Source: Acidimicrobiaceae bacterium | GTDB lineage: Bacteria > Actinomycetota > Acidimicrobiia > Acidimicrobiales > Palsa-688 | Assembly: GCA_027334785.1 (NCBI GenBank) | Contig: DAHWQF010000110.1 | Coordinates: 1-9,199, forward strand | Direction: 5' to 3' | Length of the DNA stretch: 9,199 nucleotides | Shown here: one piece after another, positions 1-5,643 of the stretch | Numbering within the stretch: position 1 is the stretch's first letter | How the letters are laid out: every line of letters begins with the position of its first letter | Notes under the pieces: generated by a model | Databases searched by the model: none | Seen by the model: the letters and a program-made list of their open reading frames with translations, nothing else | Told to the model about the DNA's origin: nothing | Program-made: the position numbers and the translations under genes

Positions 1-1028
1 AGGTGACGGCTAGCAACGGGCTGCGCGGCCGTTACGGCCCGATCGACGAAGAGGCAGCGCGTCCCATCGTTAGCGAACTCGGGCGCTGGCTGGTAGGGCA
101 CGATGCCCTTGGAGGGTCGGCGACTTGGGACAAGTTGCAGCGGCGTGACCGCCACGCTCGTCATGGGCATCTGAAGATGGCTATCAGCGCTATCGACAAT
201 GCACTCTGGGACCTACGCGGACGGGCTTTTGGCGCACCTGTTTGGCAGTTGCTTGGCGGCGCTGCGAGGGGTGTTGTGCCCGCCTACGCCAGTACGCTCG
301 GGTTGTCGCACGCGGAGGGTAGCCTGGAGGGTGCGACAGGGGCGCTCGCGGAGCAGGGGTACGCGGCCCAGAAGTGGTTTTTTGCCCACGGTCCCGCTGA
401 CGGCGCGACGGGGTTCGCGGCAAATGTGGCCCTAGTGGAGAGGCTGCGCGCTGTGCTAGGGCCGCACTACCCACTAATGTTCGACGCCTTTATGAGCTGG
501 GACGTTCGCTATGCGCGCGCTTGGGCGGAGGCGGTTGAGGGGTTCTCACCATATTGGCTCGAGGAGCCAGTGGCCCCGGGGGCGTACCGCGCGTACTGCG
601 AGCTTCGGCGGTCGGTGCGCGTGCCCATTGCCGGTGGCGAGCACCTCTATGATCGCTTTGAAGTCCTGCCCTTCCTGCAGGACGGCTCGCTGGCGATCCT
701 ACAGACCGACCCGGAGTGGTGCGGAGGGGTCACGGAGTTGGTACGCATTTGTGCGCTGGCGGAGACATTTGGCGTGCCTGTGGTACCGCACGGTCACGGA
801 CTGCACGCGGCTCTGCACGTGGTGGCGAGCCAGTCTCCGGCCGTGTGCCCGATGGTCGAGTACCTGGTCAGCGTGATGCCGCAGAGGCACTACTTCGAGC
901 GCTCAGCTCCGGTGCCGAGCGAGGGTGGGTTCCCGCTGCCAACTGAGCCAGGTTTCGGGATTGAGTTCGACCCGGAGCGGGCGGACACCATTACGCCTTG
1001 GAGGGCCACGTCAGGAGGTTCGACATGA
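1..1028 (+). CDS. Enolase-superfamily sugar-acid dehydratase, rhamnonate dehydratase-like, 5' truncated
   Basis: The visible 341 residues match the mandelate racemase/enolase superfamily, closest in feel to the L-rhamnonate dehydratase group. These enzymes abstract the proton alpha to a sugar-acid carboxylate with Mg2+ and eliminate water to give a 2-keto-3-deoxy acid. Counting from the GTG at base 3, the Mg2+ ligands are Asp161 (FDAFMSWD), Glu187 (WLEEP) and Glu213 (AGGEH). Lys124 lies in QKWFF, Asp236 in QTDPEWCGG and His263 in VPHGHG, the expected Asp/His base pair. The N-terminal cap is only partly present: residues 1-70 resemble its second half (RYGPIDEEAARPIV, MAISAIDNALWDLRG). About 50-60 residues are probably missing upstream, so the GTG at base 3 is likely an internal Val codon. 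It stops at the TGA of 1026-1028, beside an IclR regulator gene that may control it. Family membership is clear; the exact substrate is not. Confidence 0.88.
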   Translation, partial: VTASNGLRGRYGPIDEEAARPIVSELGRWLVGHDALGGSATWDKLQRRDRHARHGHLKMAISAIDNALWDLRGRAFGAPVWQLLGGAARGVVPAYASTLGLSHAEGSLEGATGALAEQGYAAQKWFFAHGPADGATGFAANVALVERLRAVLGPHYPLMFDAFMSWDVRYARAWAEAVEGFSPYWLEEPVAPGAYRAYCELRRSVRVPIAGGEHLYDRFEVLPFLQDGSLAILQTDPEWCGGVTELVRICALAETFGVPVVPHGHGLHAALHVVASQSPAVCPMVEYLVSVMPQRHYFERSAPVPSEGGFPLPTEPGFGIEFDPERADTITPWRATSGGST

Positions 1029-1042
1029 GCCCGCGCAGCTAG
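1013..1042 (+). other. Strong SD plus five-codon ORF overlapping the dehydratase stop (ATGA)
   Basis: AGGAGG at 1013-1018 lies six bases before an ATG at 1025 that overlaps the dehydratase stop as ATGA, the classic layout of translational coupling. The frame opened by this ATG reads Met-Ser-Pro-Arg-Ser and stops at TAG (1040-1042). Another ATG follows at 1044 and opens a 23-codon frame ending at 1115. Neither is in the frame of the IclR protein. This could be a short leader peptide that feeds ribosomes into the downstream gene, or the old start of the regulator separated from its body by an indel or sequence error. The motifs are directly visible; the role is inferred. Confidence 0.45.
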
Positions 1043-1077
1043 CATGGTGGGCCTGCAACGGAGATGGGAGCACAGGA

Positions 1078-1878
1078 CTGAGGGCGACCGAGAAGAGGTA
1101 CAAGGGTTCAGCTGAGGCGTCGGATGACGGAGGGCTCCGTCCCAGTAACGTCCAGTCGCTCTGTCGCGCGTTCGGGCTGCTCGAGGCAATGGCAGATGCC
1201 GGCGGGGTCGCTAGTCTGTCGGAGCTTCACCTCGAGTCCGGCTTGCCGCTTCCCACGATCCACCGATTGCTTCAAACGTTAGTTGGGCTTGGTTATGTCC
1301 GCCAAGGACCATCGCGAGGGTACGCCCTTGGGCCCCGTCTGGCTAGGCTGGGAGAAACGGCAACTGCACTGATCGGGAGATGGTCCGCGCCTTACCTGCG
1401 AGAGTTGGTTGAACGCTTGGGCGAGAGCACTAATGTGGCCGTGCTCGACTCCGACGAAGTCCTATATGTCGCCCACGTGCCGGGTAAGCACTCGATGCGC
1501 ATGTTCACCGAGGTCGGTCGCCGGGCCGGGGTGCACTGCACGGCGGTTGGCAAAGTTATGTTGGCTCATCTACCGGAGCAGGAGGCTCTCGCGCTACTGC
1601 ACCGTTCAGGTCTGCCTGCTTACACCACCAACACGATCACAGGTCTGCCCGAGATGCTGACAGAACTTGAGAAGGTGCGACAACAAGGCTATGCGCTTGA
1701 CAATGGAGAGCAGGAAGATGCCGTGCGCTGCGTAGCTGTTGCCTTGCCAGGCGAGGCGCTCCGAGCCGCGGTTTCCATGTCCGGACCGGTGGGTCGTATG
1801 GATGACGCCATGATCCATAAAGCCGTGCCGCTTCTTCGTGCTGTTGCGGCCAAGATAGCGAAGGAATGGAGCCAATAA
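1078..1878 (+). CDS. IclR-family transcriptional regulator (start uncertain)
   Basis: The protein has the two IclR parts. Numbered from the CTG at 1078, a winged helix-turn-helix spans about residues 25-86 (VQSLCRAFGLLEAMA, ASLSELHLESGLPLPTIHRLLQ, then the wing with GYALGPRLARLG). A C-terminal effector-binding domain follows, with the typical GVHCTAVGKVMLAHLP near 151-166 and the signature GYALDNGEQEDAVRCVA near 205-221. Such regulators bind small acids or aromatics and usually control adjacent catabolic genes, which suits the dehydratase just upstream. The start is a problem: in this frame the nearest ordinary starts are GTG 925 or TTG 961, inside the dehydratase, and ATG 1189, inside the DNA-binding domain. 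CTG 1078 has GGGAG (1066-1070) seven bases before it and gives 266 residues, close to the family norm. A frameshift separating the body from the ATG at 1025 or 1044 is the alternative. Family assignment is secure, the start is not. Confidence 0.9.
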   Translation: MRATEKRYKGSAEASDDGGLRPSNVQSLCRAFGLLEAMADAGGVASLSELHLESGLPLPTIHRLLQTLVGLGYVRQGPSRGYALGPRLARLGETATALIGRWSAPYLRELVERLGESTNVAVLDSDEVLYVAHVPGKHSMRMFTEVGRRAGVHCTAVGKVMLAHLPEQEALALLHRSGLPAYTTNTITGLPEMLTELEKVRQQGYALDNGEQEDAVRCVAVALPGEALRAAVSMSGPVGRMDDAMIHKAVPLLRAVAAKIAKEWSQ

Positions 1879-2015
1879 GGGCACTATTTGCCGCCGGGCC
1901 GGGCGGGCGGTCCTGCGACGAGTTGTCAGAAAAGTCGCCCAACGCTCTCCCCAGGGGCGGTGCAGGGAGGAGGTTAACAACGTTTCAGGCCTTGCCTAAA
2001 AGCGCTGGGGCGGAT

Positions 2016-2189
2016 TTACATGCGCCAGGCGTAGTTAATTCCTGCCCAACGGCCGGCTGCTGTTGTTGGATCCGGCCCAACCACACGCTTCAGGCCGGCG
2101 TCGGGCAGGACTTCCTTACAGGGCACAGGGCGACCCGGACCTCGTAGCTCGTCATAGCGGTTCACGCCAGGACTCCCGCTGAGGGCCAT
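2016..2189 (-). other. Small unrecognised reading frame (57 codons), possibly a remnant
   Basis: On the - strand an ATG at 2187-2189 opens 57 codons ending at TAA (2016-2018), with a weak GGAAAG about nine bases before the ATG. The frame stays open upstream to 2492, overlapping the galactanase gene in another frame. The product is basic, with segments such as NRYDELRGPGRPVPCKEVLP and a C-terminus GRWAGINYAWRM. I do not recognise it. It could be a small protein, the degraded end of an older gene, or chance in high-GC DNA. It overlaps the nested inverted repeat at 2041-2109, which argues that this stretch may act as RNA and not as a protein. Confidence 0.2.
2041..2109. repeat. Nested inverted repeat, possible structured RNA or bidirectional terminator
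   Basis: CCTGCCC at 2041-2047 pairs with GGGCAGG at 2103-2109. The pairing continues inward through GCCGGC on the left (from 2052) and GCCGGC on the right (to about 2099), with one mismatch and a one-base bulge. Inside the loop, GTTGG (2065-2069) and CCAAC (2077-2081) form a second five-base-pair hairpin around a seven-base loop. There is no T-run on either side, so this is not a textbook intrinsic terminator. The position between converging genes still suits a two-way transcription end. A degraded intron or other RNA element is possible, but I see no group II domain V motif. Confidence 0.4.
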
Positions 2190-2262
2190 TTGGTGCTTTC
2201 CAGGAACCTTCGCCCGGCTGCCGGCGGTGAAGACGCCGTCTCCCTCGATCAGAGATCGCGGT

Positions 2263-2283
2263 GGCAACCGGGCGCAGGTTGCC
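2263..2283 (-). terminator. Hairpin just after the galactanase stop, candidate terminator
   Basis: GGCAACC (2263-2269) and GGTTGCC (2277-2283) form a perfect seven-base-pair stem with a seven-base loop. The near edge lies about 20 bases beyond the galactanase stop codon in its direction of transcription. No U-run follows, which is common for actinobacterial terminators but lowers certainty. A smaller hairpin, CGATC/GATCG around a three-base loop, follows at 2246-2258. Confidence 0.45.
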
Positions 2284-2302
2284 CGTGGCGGTACAGCGGT
2301 CG

Positions 2303-4186
2303 TCAGGGGACCACGCAGGGGACCTCGTAGGGGTCGTAGCTCGTACAGGTGCTTACCGGGTCCTGGAATATTGTGATCGAAGGCAGCGCCCTGCCTTGGA
2401 AGTCGAAAAGGGTCATGTTGTCGTCCGGAGTGCCCGGAGGGCTGGCGTTGGGCGCCCAGGAGACACCGGGGATCCACTCCGGCTCCCACCAAAAGAGGCC
2501 GGCGCCCAAGCCGTCCGGAGCGGCGGCGAGGATGGAGAGCTCGTCGTTTATGAAGGAGATCTGGCCGCCGGGGCTGGCTGGGTAGCCGTCGGTCAAGTTG
2601 CTGGGCTGCCAGGTGTCGTTTCCCAGGGCGTCGCCGTTGGCTAGGGTCCAGGCGTACTGGGTCTCGGCGATCACGATCGGCTTCTTGATCGTGGTAGCCA
2701 GGTTGTCCACCGTCGCCCGCATCCCCGAGAGCGACCCTTGGTACTCGGGGTAATACGAAAGGGCTATCACGTCGAAGGGGACGCCGTAGGCCTCGAGCTG
2801 GGAGTAGAAGTACTGGCTCTTTTCGGTGTCGTTGGCCCCGTAGGGGGTCTCGCCACCGCCGAGGTCGGTGTGGATGGCGATGAGCAGCTTGTGGCCCGGG
2901 GGGTTGGCCGTTTGGGCGCCGGCGATGCCTGCCTTCAACAACTGGGTGAAGTTCGCCCAGCCGGTGGCCGAGGTGTTGCCGGACCAGTCGAGGTAGCCCC
3001 CCTGCCCGGGTGTGCCCTTGCAGCCGAAGTCCACCCAGTTGCCTGCGGCCGCCGAGTCGTAGGACCAGAGCATCCCGTTTGTGACCTCGTTGCCGATCGA
3101 CACCATGTCAACTGGCGTCCCCTGTGCAGCAAAGGCCGATACGACCTGCTGGGTGTAGGACTGGACCTTTTCAGGCAGTGCGGGGAAGGTGTCGGGCCAG
3201 CCGGCCGGGATGCACTGCTTCCCGGGGTCGGCCCAAAAGTCGGAGTAGTGGATGTCCAAGAACAGCTTGAGGCCGGCCTGCTTTATGGTCTTGGCGAGCG
3301 CGAGGTCGGTCGCGAGGTCGCTGTAGCCCGAAGGGGGGTTCACCCAGAGGCGCAGGCGGGCCCAGCCGGCCCCGTGGTCCGCGAGGATGGAGATCGGGTT
3401 GGCCGTCACGCCGGCGTCGCTGAAGGTGTTGCCCGCGGCCAGTTCCTGGGCCGTGAAGGACATATCGGCTCCGAGCATCATGCCGGCGGCGGCCGGGCCC
3501 GGGCCCAAGAGCCTGAACTCCCCCACGCAAACCGGGGCACTCCCACTGTCCCAGACCGTGAGTTCCGCGTAGCGCACCGGTACCACGCCTGGCGAGGCCC
3601 CGCCTGTGGGGCCGCCCGGCGTGATGGTGCCGGCACTTTGCCCGGGGAGGCCGCCGCTCGTGCCGGCGGGTGCGAGCGGGACGTACATGGGGTTGCCCGG
3701 GTCGAGGGCGATGCTCTGTGCCGTCGCCACCGGCTGCCACTGCCCCGCCGCGGTGGCAATGGACAAAGAGGCGCGCGCCGAGGAACTCGAGTTGTCGAGG
3801 GTTATGCCGATGCCGTCCAGCTGGCGCACCTGGCCGAGGTCCACCGTCAAAGTGTCGGGCCACGAGGCGGTACACCAGGAGGTCGCGGCGTCGCCGTCGA
3901 TCGCGTTGGAGGGCGGGGTGGTGGACTGAGACGCTTCGGCCGTTGCCTGGCCGGAGAGAGCCCAGTCGATGGTGGGTGCCTGGGCATCCGACTGCAGGGC
4001 CCCGTGGTGCGCCGTGGCGGGTGCCTGCAGTTGAGCCGCCACCGGGGAAGCGAAGAGCGCCACGAGGGCCGCCGCGCCCGCAGCCGCAGGGCCGGAAAGG
4101 TGCCTGCGCCGGCGGGGCCGTGGGCCGTTTCTGGTCGGTGCCACGTTGCTGTCAGAGCGCGTCACGATACGAAGCCGTCCTTTCAT
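2303..4186 (-). CDS. Secreted endo-beta-1,4-galactanase (GH53) with N-terminal F5/8C (CBM32-like) domain
   Basis: This 627-residue protein should cut beta-1,4-galactan side chains of type I arabinogalactan or pectin outside the cell. Residues 1-51 look like an export signal: an Arg-rich start, a twin-Arg-like RRRRHL at 25-30, a hydrophobic run at 33-51 and a VAA/Q cleavage site; Tat export is possible. Residues about 73-228 form a discoidin-like sugar-binding domain (AIDGDAATSWCTASWPDTLTVDLG), with a Gly/Pro/Ser-rich insertion at about 174-200. The GH53 barrel starts at LGADMS (238-243) and contains ARLRLWVNP, LDIHYSDFWADPGKQ, the acid/base Glu367 in IGNE and the nucleophile Glu508 in IAETQYAWT. 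It ends with the family's closing FDFQGRALPSITIF (594-607). A short tail carries two Cys (614, 624) that could form a disulfide. The ATG at 4184-4186 follows a G-rich stretch and fits the signal peptide. The gene stands alone between an IclR gene and the divergent queA, with a CebR-type operator upstream. Confidence 0.93.
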   Translation of the reverse strand: MKGRLRIVTRSDSNVAPTRNGPRPRRRRHLSGPAAAGAAALVALFASPVAAQLQAPATAHHGALQSDAQAPTIDWALSGQATAEASQSTTPPSNAIDGDAATSWCTASWPDTLTVDLGQVRQLDGIGITLDNSSSSARASLSIATAAGQWQPVATAQSIALDPGNPMYVPLAPAGTSGGLPGQSAGTITPGGPTGGASPGVVPVRYAELTVWDSGSAPVCVGEFRLLGPGPAAAGMMLGADMSFTAQELAAGNTFSDAGVTANPISILADHGAGWARLRLWVNPPSGYSDLATDLALAKTIKQAGLKLFLDIHYSDFWADPGKQCIPAGWPDTFPALPEKVQSYTQQVVSAFAAQGTPVDMVSIGNEVTNGMLWSYDSAAAGNWVDFGCKGTPGQGGYLDWSGNTSATGWANFTQLLKAGIAGAQTANPPGHKLLIAIHTDLGGGETPYGANDTEKSQYFYSQLEAYGVPFDVIALSYYPEYQGSLSGMRATVDNLATTIKKPIVIAETQYAWTLANGDALGNDTWQPSNLTDGYPASPGGQISFINDELSILAAAPDGLGAGLFWWEPEWIPGVSWAPNASPPGTPDDNMTLFDFQGRALPSITIFQDPVSTCTSYDPYEVPCVVP

Positions 4187-4211
4187 CTCGTCCCCCCGTT
4201 CTCGCCATGCA

Positions 4212-4225
4212 TGGGAGCGCTCCCA
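4212..4225. promoter_or_regulatory. CebR/CelR-type LacI-family operator, perfect 14-bp palindrome
   Basis: The sequence TGGGAGCGCTCCCA is a perfect palindrome and is identical to the operator described for CebR of Streptomyces and CelR of Thermobifida, LacI-family repressors relieved by cello-oligosaccharides. It lies 25 bases before the galactanase ATG, at about +7 to +20 of the predicted transcript, where a bound repressor would block transcription. No LacI-family gene is in the window, so the regulator would act from elsewhere. A paralogue answering to galacto-oligosaccharides could use the same site. Confidence 0.85.
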
Positions 4226-4237
4226 ATGCGACTCGAG

Positions 4238-4266
4238 AAACTAGCAGGGACGTGCAAACGGTGCAA
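4238..4266 (-). promoter_or_regulatory. Predicted promoter of the galactanase gene
   Basis: Reading the - strand, TTGCAC (4266-4261) and TAGTTT (4243-4238) are separated by exactly 17 bases, fitting a housekeeping-sigma -35/-10 pair. Transcription would start near 4231, giving a leader of about 45 bases that begins just before the CebR-type palindrome. Neither hexamer is a full consensus match, but the spacing and the operator position support each other. Confidence 0.55.
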
Positions 4267-4339
4267 GGGGTTAGCACAGCCTGGTGCGGGGGTCGGCGGA
4301 GTCCCTGGTGAAGCCTCTACGCACGAGACGTGCCGGCCA

Positions 4340-4427
4340 GGGGAGAAAGACGGGGACGTGGGTGCCGGCACGTGCGCTGGGCCGGGGGAGAAAGACGGGG
4401 ACGTGGTGCCGGCACGTGCGCTCGGCC
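4340..4427. repeat. Two-copy tandem duplication, 45-base period, palindromic core
   Basis: Copy 1 (4340-4383) and copy 2 (4385-4427) are nearly identical. Both run from GGGGAGAAAGACGGGGACGT to GTGCGCT(G/C)GGCC, and they differ by one inserted G and one substitution. Each contains the palindrome GTGCCGGCAC overlapping GCACGTGC. A partial piece of the unit (GACGTGCCGGCCAGG) lies directly before copy 1. The duplication sits between the divergent galactanase and queA genes and outside any credible reading frame. It may be recent slippage or a pair of protein-binding sites. Confidence 0.8.
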
Positions 4428-4473
4428 AGGCCGTGTGGGGTGGGGTGGGCCGTCTACTGGGTGCGTTTCCACG

Positions 4474-4540
4474 TTCTCGGTGCGGTCCGCGTGCCAAGAG
4501 GGCGCCTGACAGTACCAAGAACGTCTGGTCGCACCGAGAA
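4474..4540. repeat. 11-bp inverted repeat in the queA upstream region
   Basis: TTCTCGGTGCG (4474-4484) and CGCACCGAGAA (4530-4540) are perfect complements separated by 45 bases. As RNA they would close a large stem-loop. The arms are long enough to be unlikely by chance in this short interval, but I see no match to a known riboswitch, including preQ1 types, or to a tRNA. Confidence 0.5.
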
Positions 4541-4563
4541 GAGCATGTCCGCCGCAACTGGGC

Positions 4564-4621
4564 GCGCCTGGCGTCGGTACGCTCGGCACCGACGGAACGC
4601 GCTGCCGGCCCACCCAGGCGC
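4564..4621 (+). promoter_or_regulatory. Nested hairpins in the putative queA leader
   Basis: GCGCCTGG (4564-4571) pairs with CCAGGCGC (4614-4621). Directly inside it, CGTCGGT (4572-4578) pairs with ACCGACG (4588-4594) around a nine-base loop. The outer stem ends 25 bases before the queA ATG, so a transcript begun upstream would have a folded leader. I find no convincing -35/-10 pair for queA. High GC makes chance stems common, so the role is uncertain. Confidence 0.35.
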
Positions 4622-4646
4622 CGGCGAGTGAACGTCAGCCAAGACG

Positions 4647-5639
4647 ATGGACGTCCCCGACTACCCCCTCCCCACAGAGGCCATTGCCCAGGTCCCGGCC
4701 GAACCACGCGACTCGGCGCGGCTCCTGAACGCCCTCCGGGACCCTCCCGAGCACTTGCTGGTGGCCGACCTGCCCGGGCTTCTCGGCGAGGGCGACGTGG
4801 TTGTCGTCAACACTTCACGGGTGGTGCCGGCGCGCCTCGTTCTCCGCAAGCGGACCGGGGGAGCAGCGGAGGTGCTGCTGGTGGAGCCCCTGCCCGGGCC
4901 GCCGGGGCGTTGGGAGGCCATGGTCCGCCCAGGCCGGCGCCTGCCCCCCGGGACGGTCCTGTTGGCGTCGCCGGGGGTGCCCGTCATCGAGGTTGGCCGG
5001 CGGCTGCCCAACGGCAACCGAGAAGTCACTGGCCTAGTTGAAGACCTGTCCGCCTTCGGGGAGCTGGCCTTGCCTCCCTACATACACGAACCTCTCTCCG
5101 ACCCCGAGCGCTACCAGACCGTTTACTCGGAACGCCCGGGCAGCGTGGCTGCACCGACGGCGGGCTTGCACCTGACCCCCGGCGTGCTGGCCGCTTGCCG
5201 CCAGCGGGGCGTCCGGGTCGTGCCCGTGGACCTCGCGGTGGGGCCAGGCACCTTCAAGCCCATCAAGGCTGACCAGGTCGAGGAGCACGATATGCACGCC
5301 GAGCGCTACTTCGTCCCCGAGGCCACCTGGGGGGCCTGCCAGGAGGCGAGACGAAATGGGGGCCGGGTAGTGGCCATCGGCACGACCGCCGTGCGGGCCT
5401 TGGAATCGGCCGGCGCCACCGGGTCCCTCCAAGGCAGGACCGAACTGTACATACGACCGGGCCACCCTTTCTCGGTCGTTGACGTGCTCATGACCAACTT
5501 CCACCAGCCCAGGAGCACGCTCCTCGTCTTACTGGAGGCCTTCGCCGGCGAGCGCTGGCGGAGCCTCTACGCCCTAGCGCTGGCCGAGGGCTACCGATTT
5601 TTGTCTTTCGGTGACGCGATGGTCGTGGGGCGAGGCTAG
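4647..5639 (+). CDS. queA: S-adenosylmethionine:tRNA ribosyltransferase-isomerase QueA
   Basis: QueA transfers and isomerises the ribosyl part of S-adenosylmethionine onto 7-aminomethyl-7-deazaguanine in tRNA, giving epoxyqueuosine. The 330-residue product is full length, slightly shorter than the usual 340-350. Recognisable blocks are YPLPTEAIAQVPAEPRDSAR at the N-terminus (about 6-25), GDVVVVNTSRVVPARL (49-64), the core PTAGLHLTPGVL (170-181), VGPGTFKPI (198-206), MTNFHQPRSTLL (282-293) and FLSFGDAM (318-325). The ATG at 4647 places the conserved start correctly. Only a weak purine stretch precedes it, so initiation may be modest. The stop at 5639 is four bases before the likely tgt start, so the two genes should be co-transcribed and translationally linked, as the pathway suggests. 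Tgt acts one step earlier on the same tRNAs. Confidence 0.97.
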   Translation: MDVPDYPLPTEAIAQVPAEPRDSARLLNALRDPPEHLLVADLPGLLGEGDVVVVNTSRVVPARLVLRKRTGGAAEVLLVEPLPGPPGRWEAMVRPGRRLPPGTVLLASPGVPVIEVGRRLPNGNREVTGLVEDLSAFGELALPPYIHEPLSDPERYQTVYSERPGSVAAPTAGLHLTPGVLAACRQRGVRVVPVDLAVGPGTFKPIKADQVEEHDMHAERYFVPEATWGACQEARRNGGRVVAIGTTAVRALESAGATGSLQGRTELYIRPGHPFSVVDVLMTNFHQPRSTLLVLLEAFAGERWRSLYALALAEGYRFLSFGDAMVVGRG

Positions 5640-5643
5640 AGGG

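Larger units (their letters stand above)
1879..2302. other. Intergenic region between convergent genes, no recognised gene
   Basis: This 424-base stretch separates the end of the IclR gene (+) from the end of the galactanase gene (-). It holds a GC-rich repeat at 1891-1910 (CCGCC/GGCGG arms) that could terminate the IclR transcript but has no T-run, and an isolated GGAGGAGG at 1966-1973 with no start codon at the right distance. It also holds a nested inverted repeat at 2041-2109, a small - strand reading frame at 2016-2189, and a hairpin just after the galactanase stop; these three are listed separately. A + strand frame opening at ATG 1866 and running to 2147 (93 codons) is Cys/Pro-rich and resembles nothing I know, so I do not call it. 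Confidence 0.5.

Noticed and set aside
4340..4427. CRISPR-like array
   Set aside because: There are only two adjacent copies without spacers and no cas gene, so it is a simple tandem duplication.
4640..4646. A preQ1 riboswitch before queA
   Set aside because: I looked for the small conserved preQ1 aptamer pattern with its A-rich tail in the leader and did not see it; the leader is GC-rich throughout.
4183..4707. A 174-codon - strand frame through the galactanase-queA intergenic region
   Set aside because: It contains the translated tandem duplication and overlaps the operator and promoter. Its Pro/Arg/Ser-rich product has no similarity I can name.
2738..5041. A 767-codon + strand open frame antisense to the galactanase gene and running into queA
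   Set aside because: It is the mirror of a well-supported GH53 gene in high-GC DNA, is Gly/Arg/Val-rich without domain features, and crosses the promoter region and the queA start.
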